Part shown: positions 1 through 7,598 of the stretch, piece after piece
How positions within the stretch are numbered: the stretch's first letter is position 1
Layout: the number at the start of each line of letters is the position of its first letter
Origin: Streptomyces natalensis ATCC 27448
GTDB lineage: Bacteria > Actinomycetota > Actinomycetes > Streptomycetales > Streptomycetaceae
Assembly (NCBI RefSeq): GCF_000935125.1
Contig: NZ_JRKI01000023.1
Coordinates: 143,283 to 207,282 of the forward strand
Direction: 5' to 3'
Length of the DNA: 64,000 bases
Translations under genes and position numbers: made by a program
Notes under the pieces: generated by a model
Seen by the model: only the letters and a program-made list of their open reading frames with translations
What the model was told of the DNA's origin: nothing
The model's database searches: none

Positions 1-136
1 TGGTCTCCGTGTCGAGAGCGAGGGAACGTGGCTGGTGCGCACTCAGCCACTCCCGTGCCTCCCGAGCGTCGTCCGGTGTCTCCAGGGCGTGGATGGTCGT
101 CACGTCCCCGGCGAAGGGGTGGCGGTAGGTCTTCAC
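1..136 (-). CDS. Phage DNA polymerase I (family A), N-terminal fragment
   Basis: Only the first 45 codons are present; the gene continues beyond the left edge. Translation from GTG at 136 gives VKTYRHPFAGDVTTIHALET and, near residue 40, ALDTET. The latter is the exonuclease I motif (DxE) of 3'-5' proofreading domains of family A polymerases, so the protein should replicate phage DNA. A GGAG-like ribosome site lies just upstream. It follows the primase-helicase in the same direction, with a terminator hairpin and a partial copy of the early-gene motif (172-190) between them. The exonuclease motif is seen; the polymerase domain is inferred from context. Confidence 0.75.
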   Translation of the reverse strand, partial: MKTYRHPFAGDVTTIHALETPDDAREAREWLSAHQPRSLALDTET

Positions 137-194
137 GTGGCGGGCTCCGTCACTGTCCGTCGGCCGCCGGCCCCACGCTCTGTGACATGCGAAA

Positions 195-222
195 GGGGGC
201 CGTCCCGACCGGGACGACCCCC
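195..222 (-). terminator. Hairpin between primase-helicase and DNA polymerase
   Basis: A 12-bp stem (GGGGGCCGTCCC pairing with GGGACGACCCCC, one G-T pair) with a 4-nt loop sits directly downstream of the primase-helicase stop and upstream of the polymerase start. It has no clear T-tract, so it may be a weak terminator or an RNA processing site. Confidence 0.5.
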
Positions 223-234
223 AACACCGCACGC

Positions 235-2676
235 TTAGACCGCTGCTCTGGCCTGGCCGAATATGTCTGGGCTGCCTCCATCCACTGGGTTGCGTGACAG
301 GGCCCGGCAGTCCGCCAGGTTGGCTATGACGCGAGTGCCGTTCACCTTGGCCTCCCGGACACCGGGGAACGTGCGCAGGGCGTCGTAGAACTTGTTGCGC
401 ATCATCGTGTGGCGGATCCCGGACTCCTCCGCCCACGACCGGTAGCGCTCCCAGGTCTCCGTCCTGGGCACGTGCGCACCCTCCTGGACCACAAACTCCT
501 CCCCGATGAAGCCGCTAAGCGGGTGGCTGCTGTCGCGGTAGTGCGCGGTGGCCCGTTCCACCACGGCGGGGTAGTCCAGGCCCCGCCCACTCTCGTACTC
601 CCGGAACCATTCGATGGCGCCGCGCACGGCCCACGCCGCGATGCCCTCGCGTTCCTGGTGAAGGGTGGCCTGGAGGTGGCGGTCCTCCCGTCCCCGGAAA
701 TCCTCGTTCCAAGGGACTACCCGAACGCGTTGCCATAGTGCGGCGTCCGTGGCATCCACGTCGGGGACGTAGTTGGTGTCCACTTGGACCAGGCACACCG
801 GCCGGAACGTGATCTCCGACCGTGCGTATACGCCCCGGGCGGTGATGGTCTGATCTCCGGTGACGGCCTTCATCAGCGCTTGGTCCAAGGGCATGTTCGC
901 GGGCCACTCGGAGGAGATCACCAGCCGTCGGCCCCGCAGGCCCACCACGTCGGCGCGCGGCCCGCCGTTCTCCCTGCGGCGCTGGAACAAGCTCGCATCC
1001 GCGCGCTTGGTCGCCTCCCGGAACACGTCCTCGATGGCGGCCGTGAACGTGGTCTTCCCGTTCGTGGTCGGACCGGTGTGCATGATGAACGCGCGCTCCA
1101 CGCCGTACCCCGTGATGCCGTACCCGGTGAGCATTTGCAGGAAGGCCGGCATGGCTTCACAACCCGGGTGGCACTCCTTCAGGAAGCGTTCCCAGCGCGG
1201 GGCCTGGGCTGTCGGGTTGTAGTCCACGTCCACGTAGAAAGTGTTCGTGTCGGCCGGGTCGTGGGGCCGGGCCTGGCCGGTCCGGAGGTCCACCACAGCG
1301 TTCCGGAACGCCAGGAGGTCCGGGCGCGCGTCGAACTGGTCCACGGTGGCGTAGACGCCGGGGATGGACGTCAGCATGTCCACCATCCCCTTGACCTTGT
1401 TCGCCTGCTGGGAGTTGAGCACGTGCTTTGAAAGCTTCTCCGGTTCGTGGCCAGGCTCGTCCGCCATCTCCTTGACCACGCGCCGCACGTCCGCGTACAG
1501 GGCTTCCGTGGGCACTTGGGCCCAGCACCGGCCGCGCCACTTGAACACGCCCGCGCCTGGGACCATGCGGACGTGGCCGCCAAGCTGGCGGAACAGCCTT
1601 TCGGCGTTGCCCAGGTCCGTGAGCGGAAGGACTCCGGCCGTCTCCTCCTGGTCGTCGTCATTGAGAACGGGTTCCGGCTGCGCCTCGAAGTCCACGGCGT
1701 GGAGCGGGGCCCGCCGGACGGCTGCGTGGAGTTCGCCAGGGAAGGCTTCGGGGTCACGCTTTCGCCAGTCGGTGAGATCGTCCCCGGCGTGCGGGATCTC
1801 CAGTTTCCTGACCATGACTCCGGCCCGGACCAGAGCGTCCGCCAGAGCGTCGGTGAAGGCGGCCCCGGCGTTGTCCCGGTCACCGGCCAGAACCACGTCC
1901 CGGTCCCCCAGCCCCGCCGCCAGTTCTCCCACCAACGCCGCGTTGCGGGCCAGTCCCGCGCCCCGGACCATCACCACGTCATACCCGACAGCAAGGCCCG
2001 TAAGGCCGTCGCCAGGCCCTTCGGTAATCAGCACTGTGTCATAGCCGGAGTTGGCCCGTAGGACGCCGTACTTGGCCCATGCGGACCCGTCCGGGGAGAC
2101 GATGGACAGCCACCGTGCCGGACAATGGCCGGTCAGGTCCCGGCCCTGGAGGCCGCGGGGCCTGCCGTTGAAGTCGCACAGCGGGACGGTCAAGCGGGGG
2201 TGACGCAGGTAGCCGGTGGAGCGGTAGGGGAACCGGTCGTCCAGTCCCGGGTAGTCCAGGCCCAAGCCGAGGTCCACCGCGCGCTCAGTGTCCAGTCCGA
2301 ACCGATCGGCTACGTAGTCCCGGGCTTCGGGGTGCTCCGGGTCCAGGAACGCCACGTTCGTGGTGTCCACGTACTGGGCCAGAGCTGCCAGGGCGCCAGT
2401 GTCCAGGGCGCCGGGCACCGGCTTGTCCGACGCCTTCACCCCCGCCCCCGGGGTCCAGTCGAACAGGTCCGCCGGCCTCATCCCCAGTGCAGCCAGGATG
2501 GCGTCACGGGAGCATCCAGCCCAGCAGCGCATCAGGAGCCGCCCGTCCTCCTTCAGGCGGAAGAAGAGGGATGGCCGTTGGTCGTCGTGGACGGGACAGG
2601 GGACGCCGTACTCCCCGCGCTCCTCCACCACTTCCGGGAAGCGGGTCAGGAACTGTGCCAGGTCCTTCGTGCGCAA
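235..2676 (-). CDS. Phage primase-helicase (CHC2 zinc finger, TOPRIM-like, D5/SF3 helicase)
   Basis: This 813-residue protein should prime and unwind phage DNA. The N terminus has a CHC2-type zinc site (C27, H30, C51, C55), followed by a TOPRIM-like region with EGPGDG at about 219 and GDRDNAG at about 265. The C-terminal half is a D5/SF3 type helicase with Walker A GPTTNGKTTF at about 535 and downstream acidic motifs. The start is TTG at 2676, preceded by a strong GGAGGAG. The early-gene motif (2713-2739) lies 37 nt upstream, and a second copy (281-306) lies inside its 3' end. It sits between a nuclease gene and DNA polymerase I in the early replication module. Confidence 0.88.
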   Translation of the reverse strand: MRTKDLAQFLTRFPEVVEERGEYGVPCPVHDDQRPSLFFRLKEDGRLLMRCWAGCSRDAILAALGMRPADLFDWTPGAGVKASDKPVPGALDTGALAALAQYVDTTNVAFLDPEHPEARDYVADRFGLDTERAVDLGLGLDYPGLDDRFPYRSTGYLRHPRLTVPLCDFNGRPRGLQGRDLTGHCPARWLSIVSPDGSAWAKYGVLRANSGYDTVLITEGPGDGLTGLAVGYDVVMVRGAGLARNAALVGELAAGLGDRDVVLAGDRDNAGAAFTDALADALVRAGVMVRKLEIPHAGDDLTDWRKRDPEAFPGELHAAVRRAPLHAVDFEAQPEPVLNDDDQEETAGVLPLTDLGNAERLFRQLGGHVRMVPGAGVFKWRGRCWAQVPTEALYADVRRVVKEMADEPGHEPEKLSKHVLNSQQANKVKGMVDMLTSIPGVYATVDQFDARPDLLAFRNAVVDLRTGQARPHDPADTNTFYVDVDYNPTAQAPRWERFLKECHPGCEAMPAFLQMLTGYGITGYGVERAFIMHTGPTTNGKTTFTAAIEDVFREATKRADASLFQRRRENGGPRADVVGLRGRRLVISSEWPANMPLDQALMKAVTGDQTITARGVYARSEITFRPVCLVQVDTNYVPDVDATDAALWQRVRVVPWNEDFRGREDRHLQATLHQEREGIAAWAVRGAIEWFREYESGRGLDYPAVVERATAHYRDSSHPLSGFIGEEFVVQEGAHVPRTETWERYRSWAEESGIRHTMMRNKFYDALRTFPGVREAKVNGTRVIANLADCRALSRNPVDGGSPDIFGQARAAV
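281..306 (-). promoter_or_regulatory. Early-gene repeated motif, copy 1 (in primase 3' end)
   Basis: Plus-strand text is TCCACTGGGTTGCGTGACAG followed by GGCC. It matches the family consensus (minus strand TGTCACGGnCCCCAGTGcA) except at the centre. It lies inside the coding end of the primase gene, ahead of the DNA polymerase. Confidence 0.5.
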
Positions 2677-2712
2677 CGTCTCTCCTCCAACGCAAAGCGG
2701 GCGTGTCCGGCC

Positions 2713-2739
2713 CCATGCACTGGGGTCCGTGACACGCCC
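2713..2739 (-). promoter_or_regulatory. Early-gene repeated motif, copy 2
   Basis: This copy fills the gap between the nuclease stop (2753) and the primase ribosome site. Its plus-strand core is TGCACTGGGGTCCGTGACAC. The orientation relative to transcription is the same as the other copies, as expected for a phage operator, promoter or stoperator-type site. Confidence 0.65.
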
Positions 2740-2752
2740 GCGGATTGGGGGG

Positions 2753-3148
2753 TCAGTCGAGATTGCGAAGGGCGTCGAGGACGCGCCCGAATGTCACCAG
2801 GTCCATGACCGCGTACGCGTCGTCCACGCGGCGGCGCGGGGCCTTCACCACAGCCACGCCGTAGGGAAACCCGGCGTTGACGGCCTCCCTGTTGGCCTGG
2901 CGTACGTAGTCGGCCAGGCGGATTGACTTCTCTGCCTTGCACTCGATGACGAATGGTCGGGCGTGGAGGTCTCCTATGTCCTTGGCGCCGGTCTGGGCGG
3001 GCCGGGTGATGTTGTCCGGGTCGTGCGGGTCCTTCCACGGGTACGCGGCGTCCTTCCACTGGTCCACGTACTGGCCGAGGGCGGCGTTCAGGTAGTGCCG
3101 GACCGCCCGCTCCCATGCGGTCCCCTTCTGCTTGTTCGGGCTGCTCAC
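2753..3148 (-). CDS. PD-(D/E)XK nuclease, resolvase-like
   Basis: A 131-residue protein whose middle reads GAKDIGDLHARPFVIECKAE, the D-x(n)-ExK arrangement of PD-(D/E)XK nucleases of the VRR-NUC/Holliday-junction-resolvase type. It probably trims or resolves phage replication or recombination intermediates. The chosen start is GTG at 3148 (VSSPNKQKGTAWERAVRHYL), preceded by GAGG; it overlaps the stop of the small membrane-protein gene upstream. Longer reads upstream are proline/arginine-rich and look non-coding. The nuclease fold is well supported; the exact substrate is inferred. Confidence 0.75.
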   Translation of the reverse strand: MSSPNKQKGTAWERAVRHYLNAALGQYVDQWKDAAYPWKDPHDPDNITRPAQTGAKDIGDLHARPFVIECKAEKSIRLADYVRQANREAVNAGFPYGVAVVKAPRRRVDDAYAVMDLVTFGRVLDALRNLD

Positions 3149-3288
3149 TGGCGGCCTCGGAACCGGGCGCGCCGGACGGCCCGTACACCCACGAGGCCCA
3201 CGGTTGCGGCCAGGAGGAACCAAAGCACGCGCCCCAGGATGAACAGGCCCAGGACGATGGCGACCAGGACCAGGATCACGTCAGACAC
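3145..3288 (-). CDS. Small phage membrane protein (47 aa)
   Basis: From GTG at 3288 the frame encodes a 47-residue protein: VSDVILVLVAIVLGLFILGR, then a second hydrophobic stretch (VLWFLLAATVGLVGV), then a basic tail rich in R. That is one long or two short membrane helices with a positive-inside C terminus. It overlaps the stop of the upstream gene (3281) and its own stop overlaps the start of the nuclease (GTGA), so it is packed into the operon. No function is recognised; a small holin/spanin-like or membrane-anchoring role is possible. Confidence 0.6.
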   Translation of the reverse strand: MSDVILVLVAIVLGLFILGRVLWFLLAATVGLVGVRAVRRARFRGRQ

Positions 3289-3562
3289 CGGCCGGAACCT
3301 CCGCTGGGATCGTCACGGCGACGTGTTCGGCTGCCACCGTCTCCACGCGAAACGTGGAGCGCTTGACGAACCCCGATTCGTTGCCGGTGGGCTTCACCTT
3401 CAGCATGGGAATCGTGCGCCCCTTGTACTGCTCGGTGTACGTGCGCTGGACGGTGGCCTCCACCATTCGCACGCCGTTGCCCCGACGGGCCGCGTACACC
3501 AGGGTGTCCCCCTCCCGGATCTCCTGGCCCGTGAAGTCGTGTATGTGGCCACGCTTCGCCAC
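3281..3562 (-). CDS. Hypothetical phage protein, SH3-like
   Basis: A 93-residue protein starting at GTG 3562 (VAKRGHIHDFTGQEIREGDT) with AGGAG eight nt upstream. The sequence IREGDTLVYAARRGNGVRMV, followed by alternating beta-type residues, resembles a small SH3/KOW-like barrel. It lies in the early replication operon between the directionality factor and the small membrane protein. Function unknown; a nucleic-acid-binding accessory role is only a guess. Confidence 0.6.
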   Translation of the reverse strand: MAKRGHIHDFTGQEIREGDTLVYAARRGNGVRMVEATVQRTYTEQYKGRTIPMLKVKPTGNESGFVKRSTFRVETVAAEHVAVTIPAEVPAGV

Positions 3563-3663
3563 GTGTCTCTCCTCTGTCGTTTCTTGGGAAGGGTGGTGCC
3601 GGGCCCAAACTGGTCCGGCCCCGCCGGTCACGCTGGGTTCACCGCCGGCCTAGCGGTGAGTGA

Positions 3664-4401
3664 TCAGAACGGAACGGGGTCGGCGGCCTTGGTCCGGGAG
3701 GGGAGCGCCGCGTCCACGTCGGCCGGGACACTGCCGTGGACCTTCAGGACAGGCTTTCGGTAGCTCACGTCCACACCAGCCTTGGTGGTGAACTCCACCA
3801 GCTCCAGAGAGAGCGTGCAGAGCGCGGGGCCGCCGACGGCCTCCAGCTCCCGCCAGACTCCTTCCAGGGCCTTCATGAAGTCCCAGGAGCCCGTCAGGAG
3901 CTTGAACTTGCCCATCTCCGGGTCATCGGCCAGGCGAAATTCCACGCGCTGGTCAGGCTTCGGGCCGTGGCCCGCCTTGGCCACCGCCTTGCGCTCCTGG
4001 AGCGTCTGCGGGCAGCCGCACGGCTGGCCGTGGCGCGGGTCCTCGGAGTCCGTGAACTCCACGCCGTCGCAGGCGTGGATGGGCTTGCCGGTCATGCCGT
4101 AGAGAGCCATGCGGAACGACACTGCATCGGGGCCGTCCACGATGACCTTGACGGTGTCCGCATCGGTCAGCACCTCCAAGGAATCCTCCTTGGAGGTCTC
4201 CCACGACTGGGGCATGCCGCCGTACAGATTCGCCACGGTCTTGCCCACCTCAGGGTCGCCGGTTGTGATCCGCCAGGCAGACAGCCCCACAGGGCGGCCG
4301 TTGAGCTTCTGCCCGGCTCGGAACCGGCCGACGAAATCGGAGTTGTAGACCTTGGGGCGGGCGGAGGGGTCGTTGTCGAACACGCGGAGGGTGCGGGCCA
4401 C
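3664..4401 (-). CDS. Recombination directionality factor, phiC31 Gp3-like
   Basis: A 245-residue protein from GTG 4401, with AAGGAG ten nt upstream. The N terminus (ARTLRVFDNDPSARPKVYN), then GRFRAGQKLNGRPVGLSAWR and ITTGDPEVGKTVANLYGG, and the cluster GQPCGCPQTLQERKAVAKAG fit the Gp3-like directionality factors of actinophages; phiC31 Gp3 is about 244 residues. Such proteins bind the serine integrase and switch it from integration to excision. The large serine integrase at the other end of this prophage would be its partner. An early-gene motif and a terminator hairpin lie just upstream. The assignment is from remembered family features. Confidence 0.8.
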   Translation of the reverse strand: MARTLRVFDNDPSARPKVYNSDFVGRFRAGQKLNGRPVGLSAWRITTGDPEVGKTVANLYGGMPQSWETSKEDSLEVLTDADTVKVIVDGPDAVSFRMALYGMTGKPIHACDGVEFTDSEDPRHGQPCGCPQTLQERKAVAKAGHGPKPDQRVEFRLADDPEMGKFKLLTGSWDFMKALEGVWRELEAVGGPALCTLSLELVEFTTKAGVDVSYRKPVLKVHGSVPADVDAALPSRTKAADPVPF

Positions 4402-4440
4402 TGTGCTGGCTCTCCTTGGGGAAGTACATGGAAAGAGGCA

Positions 4441-4477
4441 GCGAAAAGGCCCGGCGTATGGCCGCCGGGCCTCTCGC
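4441..4477 (-). terminator. Rho-independent terminator upstream of the directionality factor
   Basis: On the minus strand AGGCCCGGCG pairs perfectly with CGCCGGGCCT across a 6-nt loop, extended by GCGA/TCGC and followed by TTTT. It lies between the early motif (4482-4509) and the gp3-like start, so transcripts that begin further upstream would stop or be attenuated here. Confidence 0.7.
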
Positions 4478-4481
4478 TGAT

Positions 4482-4509
4482 TCCATGCACTGGGGGCCGT
4501 GACAGGCCC
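4482..4509 (-). promoter_or_regulatory. Early-gene repeated motif, copy 3
   Basis: Plus-strand core TGCACTGGGGGCCGTGACAG, about 80 nt before the directionality-factor start. The 345-nt interval 4402-4746 otherwise holds the terminator 4441-4477 and no convincing gene; a 19-codon plus-strand frame at 4621 is too short to support. Confidence 0.65.
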
Positions 4510-4746
4510 TGCCAAGCCAGTGCCGCATCGCGGAAGGGCCGAAAACACGCGGATGCGCGTGCGGGCGTAGCGGGCCACCATGGATGTGGCTCATCCGTGT
4601 GAGGAGAGGAGGCGCCCTGATGTCCATGCGCACAGAGATCCATCACGGCCGGTACGAGCACTACGACGGTGACGAGTAACGCGTCCGCTGCGACGTAGAC
4701 CGATTCATGGGGCGTGTTCGGTCGAGAAACCTCCGTCGGGCACGCC

Positions 4747-5544
4747 CTACGCCGCGCGCCGCTGGGTGCCGGTCTCGGCCTCCCCGCCGGAGGCCACCGG
4801 GCGGCCGATAACGCCGCGCTTCAGCTCCCGCTCCCAGTCGAATACCGCCCTCAAGTGAAGGAAGACCTGGAACAGCTCCGGTGTGTGGGCGACGGGGACC
4901 AGCTTCCAGCCCTCGGGGCGGACATGGAGAACAGCCGCCGCATCAATGGTCGGCACAGGTGCGGATTCGCCCGTGTCGGCCCGGACGATGCGGCCCGCAT
5001 TCGCGTAAGCGGAAAGCTGTAGAGCCACTTCCTCATGGACGCCGCTCCTGGTGGTCTTCCAGTCCAGGACCACCGTCTCCCCGCCAATGCGCGCGATGGC
5101 GTCAAACGACCCTGCGTAGTTGTGCTGGTCGCTCCAAACCGCATCCTCAAGGAACAGGAACTCCGGCTGAACCTCGTCCAGGAACGCGCGGAAGTGGTCG
5201 GCGTAGCTCCGGAGGTCCGGGTGGACGCGGGCCACGGCTTCCCCGCGCGCAAGACGCTCGAACACGTCATGTGCGTCCGAGCCAATGTCGGCCGCCTGCC
5301 GGGTGACTCGGCGGGGCGCACCCTTCAGATAGTCGATGGCGCCGGAGCGGTCGTTCACGGCCAAGCCGACCAGGGGGCCGATGTTGTCCACGGCCGCCGT
5401 GGCCACTTCCTTGGCGGCCCAGAACTGAAGGAAGCCCTTCGGGAGCATGGACAGGACAGAGGTCACGCCCGGCGCCTTGGCGCCCGTCTCGGGATCGACG
5501 TAGAACCGGCTTCCGGAACGCTGAATGGTGTTGAGGGCTGCCAC
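4747..5544 (-). CDS. PD-(D/E)XK exonuclease, RecB/Cas4-like
   Basis: This 265-residue protein begins GVTSVLSMLPKGFLQFWAAK after a short leader. It carries the RecB-family nuclease core: YAGSFDAIARIGG (catalytic D), VVLDWKTTRSG (D-x-K) and VALQLSAYANAG (Q-xxx-Y). It likely acts as a 5'-3' or recombination exonuclease in phage DNA replication. It is the first gene of the early module downstream of the oxygenase insertion; an early-gene motif lies about 58 nt upstream (5602-5628). Start ATG at 5544, preceded by GGAGAG. Confidence 0.8.
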   Translation of the reverse strand: MAALNTIQRSGSRFYVDPETGAKAPGVTSVLSMLPKGFLQFWAAKEVATAAVDNIGPLVGLAVNDRSGAIDYLKGAPRRVTRQAADIGSDAHDVFERLARGEAVARVHPDLRSYADHFRAFLDEVQPEFLFLEDAVWSDQHNYAGSFDAIARIGGETVVLDWKTTRSGVHEEVALQLSAYANAGRIVRADTGESAPVPTIDAAAVLHVRPEGWKLVPVAHTPELFQVFLHLRAVFDWERELKRGVIGRPVASGGEAETGTQRRAA

Positions 5545-5601
5545 GGGTCTCTCCGCTCGCTCACGGACCCGCCAAGGGGCCGCGCTCAGTTGCTTACGGC
5601 G

Positions 5602-5628
5602 GAATCCACTGGGGCCCGTGACAGCCCC
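5602..5628 (-). promoter_or_regulatory. Early-gene repeated motif, copy 4
   Basis: Plus-strand core CCACTGGGGCCCGTGACAGC between the terminator hairpin at 5646-5670 and the exonuclease start at 5544. Same orientation as the other copies. Confidence 0.65.
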
Positions 5629-5645
5629 CTCTCGGGTATGCGACA

Positions 5646-5670
5646 GCCCCGTTCCAATCCGGAACGGGGC
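5646..5670. terminator. Perfect 10-bp hairpin terminator
   Basis: GCCCCGTTCC and GGAACGGGGC form a perfect stem around a 5-nt loop. It separates the exonuclease gene and its motif from the 5' flank of the oxygenase insertion. No strong T-tract is present on either side. Confidence 0.6.
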
Positions 5671-5695
5671 CTGAAGTGAGCAGGTGTGGACGGCA

Positions 5696-5800
5696 CTACT
5701 CGTCGAGGTACCAGGGCCAGTCCGATGGTTCCTGACCGCCCGACCCGTCGGGTATGTATCCGGCCAGGACGATGACAGGCTTGTTCCCGCCTAGGAGCCG
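5696..5800 (-). pseudogene. Possible 3' remnant of a phage gene
   Basis: The minus frame ending at 5696 reads TPTRLLGGNKPVIVLAGYIP, then DGSGGQEPSDWPWYLDE and stop. This has normal coding character and an acidic tail, but no start upstream: the frame runs antisense into the 2OG oxygenase gene. The simplest reading is a phage gene whose 5' part was displaced when the oxygenase cassette arrived. The evidence is only the character of about 37 residues. Confidence 0.35.
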
Positions 5801-5809
5801 TGTGGGGGT

Positions 5810-6670
5810 GTGCCTAACGTCGTGGGCATGGGTGGATACACGACGGAACCAACCGCGCTCACGGAGATCGGCACTGAGGTGCTGCCGTACGTACACCGAT
5901 GGTCTGGTCCGCAAACCCCCCGGGTGGTGGTGCCCACGCCGATCTGCCGCATGGAGAACTTCCTCGGCGCAACCCACGCTGATGCGCTGCTCTCCCATGC
6001 CATCTCCCGGCAAGCGGACTTCACCGACGGGACCGTGATGGACCCGCTGACCGGACAGCTGTCACACAAAGACCGCAACTCGCTGGTGCTACCGGCCCAC
6101 AGCACGGCCTTCCACCAGTACCTCTCCGACTGCCTGCCCCAGGTCATCGAAATGCTCGGCATGGACACCACGCCGTCCCAAGCGATCACAGCCCTGACCG
6201 CACACGGAACAGACAGCTACTTTGGCATCCACACCGATGCCACCAAGGTGCCCCACCCCGCCACAGCCGTATCAGCGATCTACTACCTGCACCGGCGCCC
6301 GCGCGGCTTCGACGGCGGGCAACTGCGCATCTACGACACCGCCGTACACGACGGTCGTGCCGGCCGCGCCGACACCTGCACGGTGATCGAACCCGACCAC
6401 GACACGATCGTCTTCTTTCCCGCCAGCGCCTTCCACGAGGTGATGGTCTCCCGCTGCCCCTCCGGTCAGTTCGCCGACCATCGCTTCACCCTCACCAGCT
6501 GGATCTCCGCACCCACTACAGCCCCCGAACCGCAGACCGCCAGTCAGGCCCTGCGCTGGATGGCGCGGGCGGCGGAACACACGCGCCCACTGCCAGGCGT
6601 CGGGCGAAACCATCACGGGGCCATCGCCGCTCCTCTCCCACCACAAACTGCCGCACGGCCGACTGTTTGA
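5810..6670 (+). CDS. 2OG-Fe(II) oxygenase (prolyl-4-hydroxylase-like) moron
   Basis: A 286-residue protein on the opposite strand to the flanking phage genes. It shows the double-stranded beta-helix signature of Fe(II)/2-oxoglutarate oxygenases: GIHTDAT (HxD) near residue 144, IVFFPASAFHEVMVS (distal His) near 203-217, and the 2OG-binding basic residue in HRFTLTSWIS near 226. Spacing and motifs are closest to PKHD/P4H-like enzymes rather than AlkB. The substrate is unknown. The start may be GTG 5810 or ATG 5828 (MGGYTTEPTAL). Being a single plus-strand gene inside a minus-strand early module, it looks like an acquired cargo gene. Confidence 0.7.
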   Translation: MPNVVGMGGYTTEPTALTEIGTEVLPYVHRWSGPQTPRVVVPTPICRMENFLGATHADALLSHAISRQADFTDGTVMDPLTGQLSHKDRNSLVLPAHSTAFHQYLSDCLPQVIEMLGMDTTPSQAITALTAHGTDSYFGIHTDATKVPHPATAVSAIYYLHRRPRGFDGGQLRIYDTAVHDGRAGRADTCTVIEPDHDTIVFFPASAFHEVMVSRCPSGQFADHRFTLTSWISAPTTAPEPQTASQALRWMARAAEHTRPLPGVGRNHHGAIAAPLPPQTAARPTV

Positions 6671-6697
6671 CCGTCTGTTTAACCGGTCGGACACGCC

Positions 6698-6949
6698 TTA
6701 GCGCCCGGTGCCGTCCCCCGCCGATTCCTGCGGTACGTAGGCCGGGTTGTACTTCGCCGCCACCTTCCGGGAGGCGCCCTCGCCAAGGAAGAGGATCACC
6801 AGGAACGTAATCGCGTCCACGGCTTGGTCATTGACGGCCACGTCAGCCACGGCGGGGATGTAGTGGCCCACTAGGACCAGGACCGCGCCCAGGGCCGTGC
6901 GGACCCGGACCGGGTTGTCCCGGATGGCATGGCGGATGAGGTCGAACAT
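6698..6949 (-). CDS. Putative holin (two membrane helices)
   Basis: An 83-residue protein with hydrophobic stretches at about residues 18-40 (VRTALGAVLVLVGHYIPAVA) and 46-58 (ITFLVILFLG), followed by a charged C terminus. Size, topology and position next to the endolysin/holin group fit a class II holin or holin-like protein. Start ATG at 6949; the stop of the kinase gene is directly adjacent (6950). A second holin candidate lies at 7588-7833, so which one triggers lysis is not decided. Confidence 0.6.
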   Translation of the reverse strand: MFDLIRHAIRDNPVRVRTALGAVLVLVGHYIPAVADVAVNDQAVDAITFLVILFLGEGASRKVAAKYNPAYVPQESAGDGTGR

Positions 6950-7525
6950 TCAGTCTCCCAACTTGTCGATCAAAGCGCGGACGCTGGCCTGGAGGTCGGC
7001 CACCGTTCCGCCGTTACGGAGCACGTGGTCCGGCGTGATGCCGTCCAGCTCCGTTTCCGAGTCGTGTTCACCGGCCTGTCCCGCCAGGCCCGCCCCTGGC
7101 CGCTCCACGCGAACGACCACGGCCCCCTCGGCCCGGAGGGCGGTCAGCTCGTTGGCGTATCGCACGTCCGTGACGATGCACGGCAGGTTCCATTCCGTCC
7201 CCTGGCGGACCTGGGCCTGAACGGGTCGGACCCAGAAGTCCGGGTCTCGGTCCCGGATGGCTTGGCCGTACTCCTGGAGGAGTCGCCGGACCTCGGGTAG
7301 CGCCTTGGCCCCTTCCCATCCGCCGTGGTCCTCCAGGGCGTCCACCAGGTGGTAGTCCTCGTAGCAACAGCACGAATGCACCAGGGGGTTAAGGCGGGTG
7401 AGTGCTGCCTTCAGCTCGTCGGCGAACGCCAGACGGGTGTAGGCGGCGTGCCGGCCGAATTCGGAGGCCGCGGTGTCCTTGCCGGACCGGGCTTTGCCGA
7501 TGAGTGCGATGTGGGGAGGGGACAG
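6950..7525 (-). CDS. Deoxynucleoside monophosphate kinase
   Basis: A P-loop kinase beginning near HIALIGKARSGKDTAASEFG (Walker A GKARSGKDT), with VTDVRYANELTALRAEGAVV in the middle and VRVERPG and an HDSETELDG segment typical of phage dNMP kinases. It should phosphorylate dNMPs for phage DNA synthesis. No ATG or GTG fits; the best start is CTG at 7525, with GGAGGA four nt upstream, giving 191 residues. Upstream reading to 7672 overlaps the holin-like gene and looks non-coding. An early-type motif copy (7572-7598) lies about 48 nt upstream. Confidence 0.75.
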   Translation of the reverse strand: MSPPHIALIGKARSGKDTAASEFGRHAAYTRLAFADELKAALTRLNPLVHSCCCYEDYHLVDALEDHGGWEGAKALPEVRRLLQEYGQAIRDRDPDFWVRPVQAQVRQGTEWNLPCIVTDVRYANELTALRAEGAVVVRVERPGAGLAGQAGEHDSETELDGITPDHVLRNGGTVADLQASVRALIDKLGD

Positions 7526-7571
7526 GGGTCCTCCAGGCGTTGCGCGCCCTGGGGCGCGGGGTGTTTGTCGT

Positions 7572-7598
7572 TGTGCACTGGGGGTCGTTACACGGCGC
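7572..7598 (-). promoter_or_regulatory. Early-gene repeated motif, copy 5 (variant)
   Basis: Plus-strand core TGCACTGGGGGTCGTTACAC, overlapping the stop codon of the holin-like gene 7588-7833 and upstream of the kinase. It differs from the other copies in the TGACA/TTACA segment. Confidence 0.55.

Noticed and set aside
4621..4680. 19-codon plus-strand frame with a good GGAGG (MSMRTEIHHGRYEHYDGDE)
   Set aside because: Too short to support without conservation; it may be a decayed or chance frame.
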